Shown piece after piece: positions 1 to 14,749 of a stretch of DNA of 64,000 bases. The translations under genes were made by a program, and so were the position numbers. The notes below the pieces were generated by a model. That model saw nothing but the letters and a program-made list of their open reading frames with translations. It had not been told where the DNA came from and did not search any database. The first letter of the stretch is position 1. Each line of letters opens with the position of its first letter. This DNA comes from Zhengitettix transpicula. Lineage: Eukaryota; Arthropoda; Insecta; Orthoptera; Tetrigidae. Location: the NCBI GenBank assembly GCA_037074705.1, contig CM073590.1, positions 222,772,246 through 222,836,245 on the forward strand, given 5' to 3'.

Positions 1-238
1 TATTGGCTAATTTATTTTTTATTTATACTTAATGTCATATCAATTTTAATTAATTATTAACCCTGCCATGTTGCCCTCTTCTTACATTTGCTTCCAGTAG
101 TCAATGTCAACTGCGGATCCTGATTTTATTAAGTAGTTTTATCCAAGTTCTACTCCATTTTTTATCAATCCGAATTTACTTTTCCAACACTTCATCGAAA
201 TCAAGGTAAGTGAAGTGAAGTGCTATAAAAATTTGATC

Positions 239-332
239 TTTTTTTAGAGTAACAAGCTACATGAGGGTAATCCAAGTGGTGGTAACTCATCTTTAATAAC
301 ATAGGAAAGGATTTAAAAGGGGTAAGGGTGGT
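239..332 (-). mobile_element. Family A retroposon, 3' fragment
   Basis: Reads poly(T) then AGAGTAACAAGCTACATGAG and GGGTAATCCA on the + strand, i.e. the poly(A)-tailed 3' end of family A on the minus strand. Only about 95 bp remain and the copy is diverged. Confidence 0.7.
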
Positions 333-2860
333 TGAATTCCTGCAGTTTTTGTACTGTAGGTATTTCCTTCCTGATTAAGAGAATAAATTGTTTTTCAATA
401 CCTTAAGCTTCGAGTGCTGTCATTAATTATGAGTTTTACATCTATGAACGTCGCGTCAATGGAATGATTTGTTGGATTGTATCGGAGCGTCACTGGTTTG
501 CTGGAAGTGGGTGTGTTCCTCAAGGATATCAGATAGGACTGGACCATTGCCCTCGGAGGAATTATTACGGCGAATGATAGATCGTACGTGTGTCTGCTAG
601 GAAAGGCACTTACGCATTAGCCCCCAGGTCCTCAACATTAATGTTTGTCTCATTGCACGCAAGTTCAACAACCATCAGTAACCTCTTCAGAAACGGACGC
701 GTGTGGCCTTCAAAAGAAGGGGTTGATTTAACCAGGTCGACCTCTTCGAAAAAGACGAGTTAACTCCTCTCGGAGAAATCTTCCGGGACGCATTTTTCAA
801 AATGGAAGAGTCTGAGGCCCTAATTTCTGTTGTCGTCATTTTGCACGATCGTCGTGAGAATGGAGCGCGGGTTTCTAATGCGATACACGTGGCATTAAAA
901 AGAACAAGTGCGTAATAACTGTAACTACAATCACCAAGTCGTCAGGGTCAATGGATTGTCGCCAAAACTTACTATAAAGGTTAACGAACGGTAAATTTAA
1001 GGTGTGGTCTCCTCAGCACACAAAAGTTTCAAAATTCCAGCAGGTACAGCAATGAAAATAATTTATTGTTGAAAAATATTAGTTACAGATTGAAAAACCT
1101 GAATTATTTTCTCTGTCGTGTTAAAATAGCTCAAGTGATATTATGATTATAATATATTAGTCACAAATTAGTAGATGATATTACGACATCCGTCACCTTA
1201 AAACAAATCTGAAAATACTGCGGCAATATATCGTTTTGTTTGTTATTAGTTTATTGATGTATCGTGTTTCTATATCTCTTTATCGTTTTATCTACCCATG
1301 AAAATACTTGTGTTTTGATCCTAAAAACTTTGTTGGTAAGTATCTACGAAATTGAATCAATAGTCAAATTAGTTGTTTATATTAACTCATAATTCCTGCT
1401 GGAAAATAATTTTTAAATTCATGGAATGTAATTCATTGTACCTAAATCTTCGGATTGGTTTAGGAAACTTTATAGTTTTTTATTACACAATTATTGAGCA
1501 AAAAGTCTCTATATCACTAAAATGGAAAGAAAGGGGGGTTGATAAATTAATAAATTCGTAAAAATAAAATGGAGAAAGATCTTCCGATGGTGCGACAAGA
1601 ACCTGAGGCAGAACAATTGTAATTTCCCTCATTCGTATAGCATTATGTTAACAGTAATTGAAATGATCGTAAAGGAAATGTGAATTGCATTTAATTTTTC
1701 TGGAATGTAAAACGTCATCATTGCTTCGTTTCAAAAACTAAAGCGGCAGCACGACACAACGGATATCGATGTGAAATTTGGGCGAACATCCGTCAACACG
1801 TAAATATTTTAACAGCAATGAGAATTATTCAAGCTGCTGTCAACGTCAATGTTAGGGGAATTAAATTAAAGACGAACGGAACTTTAACGAATATTTTTTG
1901 CTGAACACTGTAACACATAAATTATTTTAGTTTAATAAATTGTAAAATCAAAGAAACGCACACCATTTTAGTACTAAAAAGACTTTTTTTTCTCACATAA
2001 ATAAGTCTTGACAAGCAGACATTTGTGGATCACATTAGGACATATCTGACGTGTATTATGGTATACGAATAAATTTGGACTTTACAAATCAGATAGTTCT
2101 AGTTGAAACTTCATTTAGAGTAAAACAACCACAAATAAATATAATGTTCCTATTTTTGGAAATTAAAAAAATTAATTTCTTAAACTTATGCCTGATACCA
2201 TATTCTCTACTTATTTAAATACTTTATAGTTTCGTCAACCGCCATTTTCACATATTTTCTGTAAATTAATTCTTTTTAACTGCTACATGACACCAAAATC
2301 CAAGCTTATTTCCAGCAAATGTACTTACTTTAACGTCCTGAATATTTTCAAGAACAGGTTTTTACTTTTAACTTCTTCATCACGACTGGAGTATTGGATT
2401 TTTTTTATTGTTCTCAGTTTCGCTGAAATACAGTAATCAAGTATTCCAGATTTATATAAACCACTTACCTCTGACACGCTGACTCACTACATTATCCACA
2501 GAACCACTAACAACCTTGCCGCCAACCTTTGCATACGGATTCGTCCCACATCGAAGATAGTCACAGTGTATCTCAAAATTCGGGTTAATAATCTAATTTG
2601 TGAACAGTCTCGGAAAAACAATAGAATAAGAGAAGTCTGCAAATTCTTCTAGAAGACTGTAGATAAGATGCAGTGCAACGTTTGAAGGAAGTTAACAGGA
2701 AGGACAGACAAATTTCGACGGATCATCCTTTTAACTTTAAGTGGATGCGATTTCCAGTGAGACTTGCGTTATCGATTCTGGTCAAAAGTGGATTTCAAAT
2801 ACCCATGTTTCGTCCATGGACACGTTTCTGTTGTAGGTCAAGGGTAAGTTCACCCAAGAA
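333..2860. other. Intergenic, no gene seen
   Basis: AT-rich, except a GC-richer stretch about 530-880 with no coding signal. Possible regulatory or old repeat DNA. Confidence 0.5.
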
Positions 2861-2923
2861 TTTAGGGGAGTTGCCACTACAGCGTATTACCTTCATGTAG
2901 TCTGTTACTCTACTTCCAAAAAA
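2861..2923 (+). mobile_element. Family A retroposon, short 3' fragment
   Basis: AGGGGAGTTGCC ... TTACCTTCATGTAG ... TGTTACTCTA matches the last ~60 bp of family A, followed by CCAAAAAAC. Confidence 0.6.
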
Positions 2924-5900
2924 CTTAACAATATGTTAAATGTATTTCTAAATTTCTATTAATTTTTTTTTTTGGATTTTACACTTGGCAGAATTAATTC
3001 TTTTTACAGTCTATAGCATGATTGGTAAAAATAAATATCCGAAAATCACCGGTAATTCAGCAATCACTCCGATATTTAAGGACATTTTTCTGGTGAAATG
3101 ATGTCGAGAAACGTATAACGGCAATATGAAACCGCTGATTGCTTTCAAAAACTTCAGTTGGTACGCTCAGCAGTCTGAGTGGATTATATCGTAATATTTG
3201 AGCACTTTATCCACTAAATGTTGCCGTACTCGGCCAGACGACATTCACACTAAGAAATTGGCGCTTTTCCATATCGTCGTTGAATCACCGCAGTATTTAT
3301 AGCACTGGGGCTCAAGTTATACATTTTCCATCTTTTGCTTATCGCGTCTTGTGCATTCATAACTGAAGGGTTAGCTTTCGTTAGTTACCGCAAAGATGTG
3401 CGTGGGAAAGCAACGCAGCAGAGGATCACGCGAGATAAAACAAAGCCACCCTTAGCACACGCTACTCTGTTCTTGGGACCTCCCGTGCCATTTACAACTG
3501 CTTAAGGTGTTCCTCTACATTCCACGAAGAGATCTACGAAAATAGAATTACTGTGTAACATACGAATATGATCCATATTTTCAATTCCACGCACAGGGAA
3601 TATACTCAAATTATTCAAAATCCGATTTTATTAGAATAAAACACAAAACATAGAAAGATAATTATATATTAAAATGGGAATCACAACTTAAAACCTCTGC
3701 GGTTCTTAAGAACGAATAAATATTCAAAAATAGATTCCACACGTCCATCGTAAAAAGTATCAGATGTTTTTCCGCATTCCATCCAGAGTTGAAAATCGCT
3801 GGATCAATCAATAAACTCTGTGTTGATCCAAAAATATTACTATTCTCCACTATATACCAAATTTAATGGCTGAGACAATAATTTATCCTAATGCTTATTA
3901 CGTGTTTCCCAATACCTATAATAATGAACCTTGCAGAGCAACGAATTTTATCGCTTGCCTTCATTTTCATTCAAACACTTCCATAAATACGTATAAATTA
4001 AATCAAATTTTGACGTTTCAGATAAGAATAATGTTGATGAAATAAATGGTCAAACGATCATGAGAGAATTGCAGCTAAAAATTAAACGGTTAAAAAATGT
4101 TTTTGAAGGCACGAAAACGCTCGTCTACTTTATACTGAATTTTATTTCTATGTGGTGGGAAAATTTTAATAGTTAGGAAGTAAAATTTCCGATTCTTGGT
4201 ACAGCAAAGAAAACATCTACGATAAAGGTAGCGTAACTCAATGGAAAGGATAAACCAACAATTACAATGTGACGGCGTTTCTAAAATTGCATTGTACGGA
4301 GTACACGAAATAAGGAAATGTACGAATAATGTAATGAAGGCGATTTAAAAATTTATTAAATATGGTGCTACAGAAGAATGCTTAGGCTTAATCGGGATTT
4401 AAAATAAACGAGTCATAACGTTTTCTCAAATACTGACGTAAAAAGCAGTATTTAAAGTTTATTGAAAAAAATAGACTCATTACTAGGGCATATACTGAGA
4501 CGCCCGGAGCTAGTAAACTTTGTAATAGGATGGAGGATAATAACAGCAGGCCAAAGCAATCTATTAGTTAGATAATTGAGTTATTAAGGTTTAATTAATA
4601 TTGTGGCTAAAGCAGAAGATTGAAAGTGAGAGAATCGCGTCAAATTACTTATATGTAATATTGTAAAAGTAATTGTAAAAAAGCGTAACTGGAATTAAAT
4701 CATTTAAAAATTTGAATCATTTCAAATTTTTTGAATAAAATGTTATTTTTTTTAAAAAAAAAAACATAATTTAATATACTAAATATTGCATATAATCTCA
4801 AGTTTGTTACAAAGGACAAGCAAAACGAGCGTTAAAAACTTGAAACGAAGAAAACTTTTCCAATTTTAAACATATTGTTTTCTGTTTTAACTAAGCAAGT
4901 TTGGTTGAATAAATGTTAACATTTTATAATAGTTATTTTTCGAGATTAATAAGCCAAATTTTTGACATCAGATCTAACAATAAGGCAATTAATGTAAATA
5001 ATGCCAAATGAAATCTAAATTGTGTTTATGATTCCAATTAATTGTGACAAAATTATTTCTATATTTATGTCAAATAGTCAGCTCACTTTCTTCCACGAAT
5101 TGTTTTTTTCATCACTATAACAATAAAGGGGCTTCCAATATTTAATTTATTTTATTTACATAATTTTCCTTAATTGCATATTTTGAGGGATGTTCGACAG
5201 AATTATAAAAATATTGAAATTATTTTAATATATAGTTTAAATTTGTCCTAATCATTACTATTACCTGAAAAGTGACCCAATCTTGCCGTCGAAACGCCAT
5301 AATTTATACAATTAAATTTTTATGAAGAAACTGTAATTTTATTAAACATTATATATTTTTCTGACGTATCTGGCCAGTAATTATTATATTTCAATAAACT
5401 GACAGTAGCCAGGAAACATCAGAAAAAGACCTAAGGAAACAATTAAGGAATTATGTCCAACAAGAAAATAATTATATCGAAACTAGACGAGATATGTGTA
5501 AATATCAACAGGAGAAAAATAGACGTATGCAACTACAGACTCAATTATAAGTCAATTATAAATTACAAATTTAAAACGTCTAACGATGAATTTGTTTAAG
5601 AAATAATACTCCTCACGTATCACCGGTCGCCGGAAACCACATAACCGATGATCGTGAATGAACCTTCAGTCCAGTCTTTCAACTTTGCAGCTGAAAAGCA
5701 TTACTTAAATACGGCATTGATAGACCGTATTGTGTGCACTGAGAAAAGTTTATCTGCGTAACAGGCTGTCGTGCAAGGTGAGATCTAAAATACGTTCCTA
5801 AAGAGCTTTGCGGTTATGCGATCAGGCTATGAACTGGCCACTTCGTGAACGCGGGTTTAGCGCTTTTCAAATGCCGATTTATTCGCACAATAAATACGGA

Positions 5901-8900
5901 AATTATCTGATTTCTTAAACCGAACTCCTTAAGCGGAAGTGAACTTTCATTAATCTCTCAATATTTTAAGGAATTATTTTTTCTCGCCGATTCAGTTACG
6001 ACAGAAATTTAATGACGTGTTCAACTGATCAAATTTCCGATCAGAAACAGAATATCGCTAATTGTATTAGGCAACAAAAATAAACTTCTTCCTAATTCAA
6101 GAATTAAAACAGCTCAGTCTAGAAGTATTTGTGATTTTGAATTCATGTCCGGATTTTTTCGTCAGGCGTTTTGAAAGATTGTACATATGGTACAGTGGTA
6201 AATAGTGATTTTCAGGTATTATGTACACATGAAACTACTCTTTTCTTGGTAAAACAACAATAATCATCAGTTTGCACCGTTACGTTTCTCCAGTAGAAAT
6301 CTAGTTGGTATATAATACAGCAGATCAGTCAATATATCACGATAGTTTTCAAGTTAATAAATTCCAAGGAAAGTCGCAGCATATATTTATTTACAGACTG
6401 CCAGACCGGTTTTTCCGGTTGCTGTTTGTGACCCAATAAAAATCCTATTCATCAGTTTAACATAACTATTTTGAGAAATTATGATGAATATACAAGATTT
6501 TTACCTATTTCTTTGCCAAAAATTTCGTAACTCGAAAATTAATATGCACTACAAGAAATATAATTTTGAACATTCACTAAGGGGAAACTAAATATATTTT
6601 CCGTTCGGTTAAGCTACAATTCTCTAATATACTGAGCCTCTTCGTATCTCTGTTATCTAATTCAAACAACGAAATAGTAAACAATTGTGTTAAAACATCA
6701 ATTAAGCTCAATAAGTTGGTTCCTCGGCTCAATACAACAAGAAATTTTCTGAAATTCATCAAGTTTAAAACTGCTACATAAGCTGCATTACGATAGATAA
6801 AAAAAACTCTAAATCCAAATTTCATTTTAAGGAATGAATTTTTATCGAATATCAGGATGAAACAAAAGCTCTGTTTACTATTCAGATTTCCGTGAAGAAT
6901 ATCATGTTGACTGAAATTAAATAATAGAGTAATTTTCATTAATTCACCTCCAAGTTCTTTTGAGGAACTACATTGAAATTTCCGTTGCTTCGTAAAACGT
7001 AAACTTAATTATACGATGCATAAGAGCCGGAAGCATTTCATCTCTGTTACTAATTCAGCGTTCGTAGATATTTTAAATCGGGTTTAGATATTTACACAGC
7101 ACTACATACACAAATACTGCAAAGTGCACTCAGCTCAGCTGGAAGCGGTCTCCGCGTTTTATTTTCCACTCGGGGAAACACTCGTAAATGTTGGGTTACT
7201 GTATACATCAAAATTTACGGAACGAAACTATGGCGATAAAACTTTAAATCCCATAAATTATACAACGCGAATCTTCTATCGGGAAATATTGCCTACCTAT
7301 AAATCTCTATTGGCGTCAATTAAAGCGCGCAAAGAGGCACTACTCACGTTCATTTCATAATACTGCATAAAAATACTACATAAAACGAAGAAATCTCTTT
7401 CAAGCCAGTCGTACCTTCCATACAAAACCAAATTAAGCAATCAACGTCTGAGCTGAGTAAATAAATAAGTAGTAAATGTCAGTGTCTCAACCATAAAGGA
7501 AATCCAAAATTTAAATATTACATTTTCCGCGTGCAATCCAATTTAGTGTTTCCAAAAGGGAAACACCTGCAAATTAAATATTTATGAAATAATTCCCGCC
7601 AAAAGTTGAAAATTAATCTCATTTCTAAGTTTGTTTTTCCTAAAAGTGAATAATAATGAAGCAAAGTCTTTAAATATTTAGTCCGAAACACTGCTTAATG
7701 TTTTCAAAATTGTGTAATGAATAATCTTTCTTGCTGCATAATCTCAACGTGGCTTCAGAATAGGTTTTTGTCATCATTCTTTTGACATATTTATTCAGTC
7801 TTATTTGCCTATCAGTCATGTCAGTGAGTTCATTAATCGTTTTAGTATTTGTTCTTCTTGGTGTCGTGATTTATTCAATTATACTACTATAATAATAATA
7901 TATATAATAATTGCTCTCAAATCGTATTTTACACCTCATCTCATATATATGTTTGATTTAAATTATTATAATTAGTAGAAATTGTGTTGTATTCGAAGTT
8001 ATCATACTTGGTGACCGTCATACTTCTGTTTCATATTAGCATTAATCCAGATAATTTATCTTATGTAACGCAAACCACGTTAAGTATTGACGATACCAAA
8101 GAAATTATTGATGCCCATTTATTTTTTACATTTCCATTTATTTTATGTATACTAACATTGATTTAATTTTTTTATATTTTAACTTTTATGAAACTCCTGA
8201 AATTAAAACTAATGCTAAAAATAAATCATCTAATAATTACTGCAATTTATTATCCACATTTCTTCATCGGGCTGACTCTCTTCTCTAGAATTTGTAAAGC
8301 CGTAGAATCACTTTATGAATTGAAAGCCTCATAACTTAGCGTTCAAAATTAAAATATAGTCTGAATTCACTCAATTTATTGTTAATATGGTTGCATGGAT
8401 CAAAGCAACTGGATATTTTGGAGGTTCGCGTATAATCCAGAAAATTATTTATTTCCTACCGATATATATAAAGGCAAAACAATTGTTGTCTCTAAAACAT
8501 ATCATTAACAGAAAATATTTTGAATACTATTTATTTTTGTAAAACAACAAAAGGCTTCCATAGTAACTAAAACCGTCAGATGAGGTTTTATTATTAATCT
8601 TTATAAAAATAAAAACGTAATTATTTATATCATTAAGTTAAATTCGTCACGTAACTCTTTGAAGTTGAACAGTATTTACAACATGTAAATAAGTCATTAA
8701 TTAAGTTGTTTGAAATAAATAAATAAATGTTCCGATAAGAAGCAATTGAATATAATACAAAACGAAAGCAACTCGCCCTATATTCATTTTTTCAACATTT
8801 GTGAGACTCCCTTAACTTTTTATGTTTACTTTCGTGTTTTTCATCGGTTTTTTGTTAGTCAGTTTGCTTCAAGGCTAACTATGAAGTTAGGTTCAATTCC

Positions 8901-11900
8901 CAGTAATATTACGTAACTTTGTATGTAGTTAATATGAAAATCAACCGAGGAAGAAAAAATTCAATTTTTTTCGAATATCTTTCACAATCTTCTATTGTAG
9001 TTTCTGGGAAAGTAAAATATTATTTACGAATGTATGTGCCACGGAAAATCGCATCATCCATAAATTGATAGCCCCAGAAAGTAAATCCATTTTTTTCTTG
9101 AATCGTGAGCTACAAACACAACTTATAAAAATACAATTATCTATTATACATATTTTCACTGCATTTTCGGACAATGATTCTATTTGTCAGAGTTCCTTAT
9201 CAAGGATAATAAAACTGACTATAATGTACGATATAAAAAAGGATATTCGAAACTTAATGAATAATTGATGAGTGGTTAAGAACCAGGGCAATGTTGAATG
9301 TACTTAAGAACAGTAGATACGGTATTGATTATTAACTAAGATTTAGTACGCTCGAGGTTGACTCAGAGGCTGATGATCAACAGTCACTTGCACAGTTGTT
9401 CCCTTTCTATGTCTGAAAATGATCCGTCAGATCTTGCCAAGCTCTCGAGCCTTCCAGGAAGTCATTTTTCCCCAGCGTGTTAAAACGACACCGCCTTTCT
9501 TCTTGGATTTCCACAAGCATCTGCAATATTTGGTCTCTCCGACACAGGAACCATGAACGTTTCGCTAGAATTAGAGTGGTTATTATCGAAAAACAATGAT
9601 TGAATATCATCTCCTTAGTCTCTCAGATTGACATATTTCTGACCTAGTAAGACGTAAACCAATAAAATTGTTTCAGAAGCGTTTATTTCAACATATAATA
9701 TTAAATTTCTGATGATCCACACTTCTCTAGAATATTTCTTATTTAACTCATAATTTTTTACAAAGTTTATCTTCAGCCAATTTTTGTTATCCAGATCGTT
9801 TTACAGTTAATGAAGAAGATTAAATTTATTCATTAATAAACACGATTAAATTTTTCAAAGTATTCTAGTAGTTTTAAGCTCAAATAATTTTATGTAGTCA
9901 TCAATCACATAATTATTTGAGGTAGTTTTATGTAGTTTTTATTCTGTATTAAACTCTTTATGCCACTGATATCGATAAACATATATTTTAATTTAATAGT
10001 AAAATAAAAATTATTTCAAATTTTATTTATGAAGTAGGAATGTAATTTAAATAAAATAAATTTCAGTGCTATTGCTGGTGAGAATTATTTTCCAACACTA
10101 TCCTTGTATTCAACTGTCTTTTTAATTTAGGCTTCGAGGGTGAACTGACCGAGCAATCTTTCCGAGAAACTCTTATACCACTTTCTTTTCCTTAATAACT
10201 AGAAGGCCCCCAGTGATATCCACACATTCCAGACTTGAATGATTTTTTTAACTATTTATTATTATTGTTATTCCACCTTTTGCTAGACTAGAGACATGTT
10301 TGTATCAGCAACGCACAACCATGTCGATGACGTACTCGGGAACTCCCAAGGTCTCCAGAATCCTCTACTCCGGAACACTTCGAAAATTACCATCTGTTCA
10401 CATAATAAAAAACCTTCACAACTACTCAGCTTCGCTGAACATTCTAACTTACATCTACCGCCACGGATATTTCTACAATAAAATCAATCGGAACAAGACG
10501 TTTCCAAAACATACGTAGTAAAGAAAATGATCAGTTTCATACATTGCATATCATTTTATTGTGAGAGAAAAGTGTGATTAATCAATTTACCACACGTATC
10601 AAGAAAAAATAGCTGTGTCACATTTTTAATTTTTGTAACAATTTTAAGATAGGAGAAATATATTTTCAATGTCATCGAAATTATCTGATACGACTTGGAA
10701 AAATTTGTATATCTGAGATATATTTTTCACACTTATGTTGTTCTAGATGTATTATTCCTATGAAGTAAATACATTTTGTCACCACTTTTTTAACGAATTG
10801 AGACTATTTAAGGTAATATATTTTCTGAAAACGAATTATTTAACTTTTTTTACTGTGTAGATTTTCAGTCTTTATATTTTCGTTTCCATCACTCAAAGGT
10901 TTTCATACCGAAAAAACCATAACCTTCATGGCTTTACTGTTTACCTTTCTCATAGAAATTAAAGATTCAAACTTGATTTCTGGTTTCGGAGAAAAATAAA
11001 GATAATTGTTTTATCTTTCAGATGTTCAATTAAAGTTGACTGATATTTGATTACTTGTTTTAATATTTGGAACCCCCAAAGGTTTTTCTCATCTGTCTCA
11101 ATTATAAAAATAAGGATTTTACATAATTTTGTTTAAATATTTTTATTAATTTAAGTCGTCCAAGAATAACAATTTCCCAAAGTTTCTTGGACAATCAAAT
11201 TTAATTTTTTAAAAAAATTATGCTAAATAAAAATTATATAAAATTCTTATGCTTATACTTGAGACTGATCAAAAATATTTTCGATTCAAAATATAAATAC
11301 AAGATTATTACTGCTGTTTGGAAAAGAAGAGGCTAGCCGGGCAAGTAATAGGTCAGGTTTTGATGTCTTCGAGACTTGTGATGAATATCAAAAAATTTTT
11401 AGATTATTGAAATTTAAAGGTGCTGACTTTCATTACATTTATTTCCTCCTAGGCTTAGTTCTCTCTCTGTAAACAGCGAGTTTTACCCAACGGCAAGGAG
11501 CCAACATAGACACCAATGTTATGAATTGTGTTGCTTTCCTACTCAACTTACTAGTAAAACTGAAGTTACGTCATGATCTCCAAGTTATGCCTCCGACTCT
11601 TAGCATTTCTCTGATTTTGGTCCACGTACGCTCACTTCTCTCCATAGTCTGTACTATTTAGGACTCCACAACGCCGCAACCTCGTCTTGATCATTCTTAA
11701 TTGGCACTTTTGCTGTTAGTCGCAACGTCATTCACATTGACAGACACAAATGGAAACAGCAGACAGTTCGTAAATAAATCACACTCTCAAAATAATCGAA
11801 TATTAAGCACAAAAACCAGAAGCAAAATAGGTTTAAATTATTTTTCATAAAGATAAAAGCATTATTTAAGCTAAATAAAAATTCAAGTAACGAGCACAAT

Positions 11901-12166
11901 ATCAACTCTCAGTTTTATTGTGAAAAATATTTTCCGCGTAGTAATACTTGATGTCAACCTATTTTCAATGTAAATCAACCATTCTATACGTTTTTATTTT
12001 TACATATATCTCTTCGCTTTAAATAAAAATTTAAAATTTTTATACATACAAATTCATCAATTTTGTTCAACTAAGTATTATGTAGAGGAAATATGCAATT
12101 CCCAAAAACGGGGTGACACAGCCAAATTCCTTCACATTCTACCTTAAAAATTATGGTCATTGTCCA
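2924..12166. other. Intergenic, no gene seen
   Basis: Nine kilobases of AT-rich DNA. Open frames are short (none above 120 codons) and resemble nothing known to me. GC-richer patches at ~3370-3530, ~5620-5850 and ~9350-9550 have no recognisable content. Confidence 0.5.
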
Positions 12167-12642
12167 TTTTTTTAGTTTTTTTAGAGTAACAGGCTACATG
12201 AGGGTAACCCACGTGCTATCACCTCCCCTTTAAAAGCATAGGAAGGGATTTGAAAGGGGGGATGCGGATGGGTAGATAGGAAGGTAGCTAATGGTTAACT
12301 ACGTCTCCCGGGCTATGGATTAAGGATTACCCGGTAAAAGAGATGCAGGACAAACCCTAAAAAACCTGCATCAGGTAGTTCGGGCTCTTGCTACTTGTCC
12401 CACCTCGTTCCTATTGCGGCAGAGGGGTTTTCTGTGGGGACGCAGAATTCCCTTCTCCGTGCCTCGACCACTTTAGGAGGCAGCTGGCCGACTGTTCCAA
12501 TAGGGACAGCGAACAACTCTTACCGTATGCCTCAGGTCTGCGACCCCGAAACATACAGGTCTCAAAACAGACCGAGGTGCCTCTGCTTGTGGGAGCCTTA
12601 GTTCGAAAGCAGAGAGAGAAGAAGGCATCCCCAAAGGTAGCG
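12167..12642 (-). mobile_element. Family A retroposon, longest copy
   Basis: About 475 bp. The sense strand (minus) ends in an A-run. From 3' to 5' it contains CTACATGAGGGTAACC, GGAAGGGATTTGAAAGGGGG, CCTGCATCAGGTAG, GGAGGCAGCTGGCCGACTG, CTCTTACCGTATGCC, and GAAAGCAGAGAGAGAAGAAG at the 5' side. It is not a family I can name; poly(A) tail, 5' truncation and target duplication elsewhere point to LINE-driven retroposition. The strand opposite the poly(A) has an open frame of 101 codons. Confidence 0.8.
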
Positions 12643-13393
12643 GCACTCTATTACGTTAAACCGCCTGTTCAAAAGTCACATATTAAAAATTAAATGCATC
12701 ATAATTTCTCATTAAGTATTGGTTTCCTGTACATTTCAATTCATAATCTTTTAGCATCAGATATTTAAGAAATTACGTGATTATTTTTATATCATTTATG
12801 TATTAATCTAATTATTCATTATCTTTTTTAAAAAATATAAAAAACGTTCGTATTACATGAAAACTAAATAGATAAAGAAGTAACCATTTTACAGAATAAT
12901 TAAGTCAAAAAAATACCACGCAAAGTGTCAGAAATCCTTGTTGCTTTTGAGTTCGTCACAGTATTTGTGCAATGTGTCATTTCTGCAGCTTTTAAGATGT
13001 TAAATCACCTAACGAAAGTAACAAAGACTGCATATACGTTGTATGATATTTGTTCTGTCATTTAATTTTGTATGTTAATAGACTATTTCTTTATCTAAAA
13101 TTGTACTTTCTTATATACAAATTAATTAAATTACATACTTTTCATTTTCGTGTTTCCTCATTTATGTACACTGATCGAAACAAACAACCGCCCTTTCTGA
13201 ATGTGACTATGGTGAATGGATTTATTACAGTCATATTGAGTTTAAAAAAATTAGGTCCTCCAATTTTATGTCATAAATACTATGAAAATGCAAACTAATG
13301 TGACCTATAACTAATGACAGATGATGATGATGTGTTAAAAATTTATGTCTTATAGAACCGACTGCTACTACGTCTGCATGGTTTAAGGCTTCA
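12643..13393. other. Intergenic between two family A copies
   Basis: AT-rich sequence with nothing recognisable. Confidence 0.5.
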
Positions 13394-13809
13394 TTTTTTT
13401 TTTAGGGCAACAGGCTACATGAGGGTGATCCACATTGGGCAACTCCCCTTTAATAGCATAGGAAGGGATTTTTGAAAGGGGGGATGCGGAAGGGTAGAGG
13501 AAGGTAGTCAAGGGACTACTAGGGCCCCCGGACTATATTTTAAGGATCCTACCCGGCATTCGCCTAAATAAATGCAGGGAAAACCTTAGAAAAACCTGCA
13601 TCAGGTAGGTCGGGCATTGGGTACTTGTCCCACGCCCTTCCGATAGCGGGAGAGGAGTTTGCTGTGGGGACGCAGCATTCCCTTCTCCGTGCCTCGACCA
13701 GTTTAGGAGGCAGCTGGCCGACTATTCCAATGGGAATAGCGAACAACTCTTACCGTATGCCCAAGGTCTGTGACCCCGGAACATACACCTCTCAAAACAG
13801 GCCGAGGCC
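13394..13809 (-). mobile_element. Family A retroposon (host of a nested copy)
   Basis: The same blocks as the 12.2-kb copy, ending within AAAACAGGCCGAGGCC. Its 5' side is interrupted by a second family A copy starting at 13810. Confidence 0.82.
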
Positions 13810-13991
13810 TTTTTTTTAGGGCAATAGGCTACGTGAGGGTAATCCACTTAGGGCAACTCCCCTTTAATAGCATAGGAAGGGATTTGAAAGGGGGGATACG
13901 GAAGGGTAGAGGAAGGTAGCCAAGGGTTACTAGGGCCCCCGGGCTATATTTTAAGGATCCTACCCGGCATTCGCCTAAAGGAATGCAGGGA
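13810..13991 (-). mobile_element. Family A retroposon inserted into another copy, with target-site duplication
   Basis: A 182-bp 3' piece (T8 on + then AGGGCAATAGGCTACGTGAG ... GAATGCAGGGA) lies between two identical 16-mers AAAACAGGCCGAGGCC at 13794-13809 and 13992-14007. This is a clean insertion signature of target-primed reverse transcription. Confidence 0.85.
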
Positions 13992-14496
13992 AAAACAGGC
14001 CGAGGCCAAGGATGTTTGCATTTATATCGAACCACGGAAACATTTTTCCAGAGAGAAACATATTAAAGAAAAATTACTGTTGTCTTTAAATGAAAGTTTG
14101 ACGTATCATTAACGGATTTGTAAAAACTTATGACGACAGGAGACGTTTCACTCCTGAACTATATAAAAATGATAATATAAATTATTTACACTTTTCAGTA
14201 AAGTTCATGTCAATATGAAAATTGGTAAATAGTTAAAATTGTTTAAAATAAATTATTAATCAAATTTTCTATACAAGCATGAAAATGATTCTGCACTTTT
14301 GAATCACACTCGTAGTACGTCATAATTCCACTAACGTATATCATCTCGCTTGCTTTATATTATACCACTTTTTCATGCATATATAATGCATATAATGTTC
14401 TTTCAGTGATTCTATTATCGTTTATTTATTTAATCATATCTACCTGGTTTCTAATTCACTACACTTTATATTCTAGATGTTACTATTCCTCCCTGA

Positions 14497-14749
14497 ATTC
14501 AAATATCGCAAAATAAAATACTCCGCTTTATAACTAACTGTCCCTGGTACGTTACTAAATCTAGAATCCACAATGACAATATTCCCTCAACCCAAAAAAC
14601 CGTAATTCAAACCGCCTTAATCGAACGCCATAGAAATCTCCACCACTTCAATCCCATTACCGCAAAGACAGAATCCCATCCTCCTCCTCCTAAACCCCTC
14701 AGAAGGCTAAAAAGAAAACGACAAATTGACCTGGTAACCACCGAAAATT

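Noticed and set aside
1701..1714. TGGAATGTAAA, the start of miR-1
   Set aside because: Match stops after 11 nt and no hairpin arm is visible.
6577..6939. 120-codon minus frame, the longest in the left half
   Set aside because: Low-complexity AT-driven frame with no recognisable motif, start context or splice sites.
12388..12693. 101-codon plus-strand frame as a host gene
   Set aside because: Falls entirely within a family A retroposon and recurs in its other copies.
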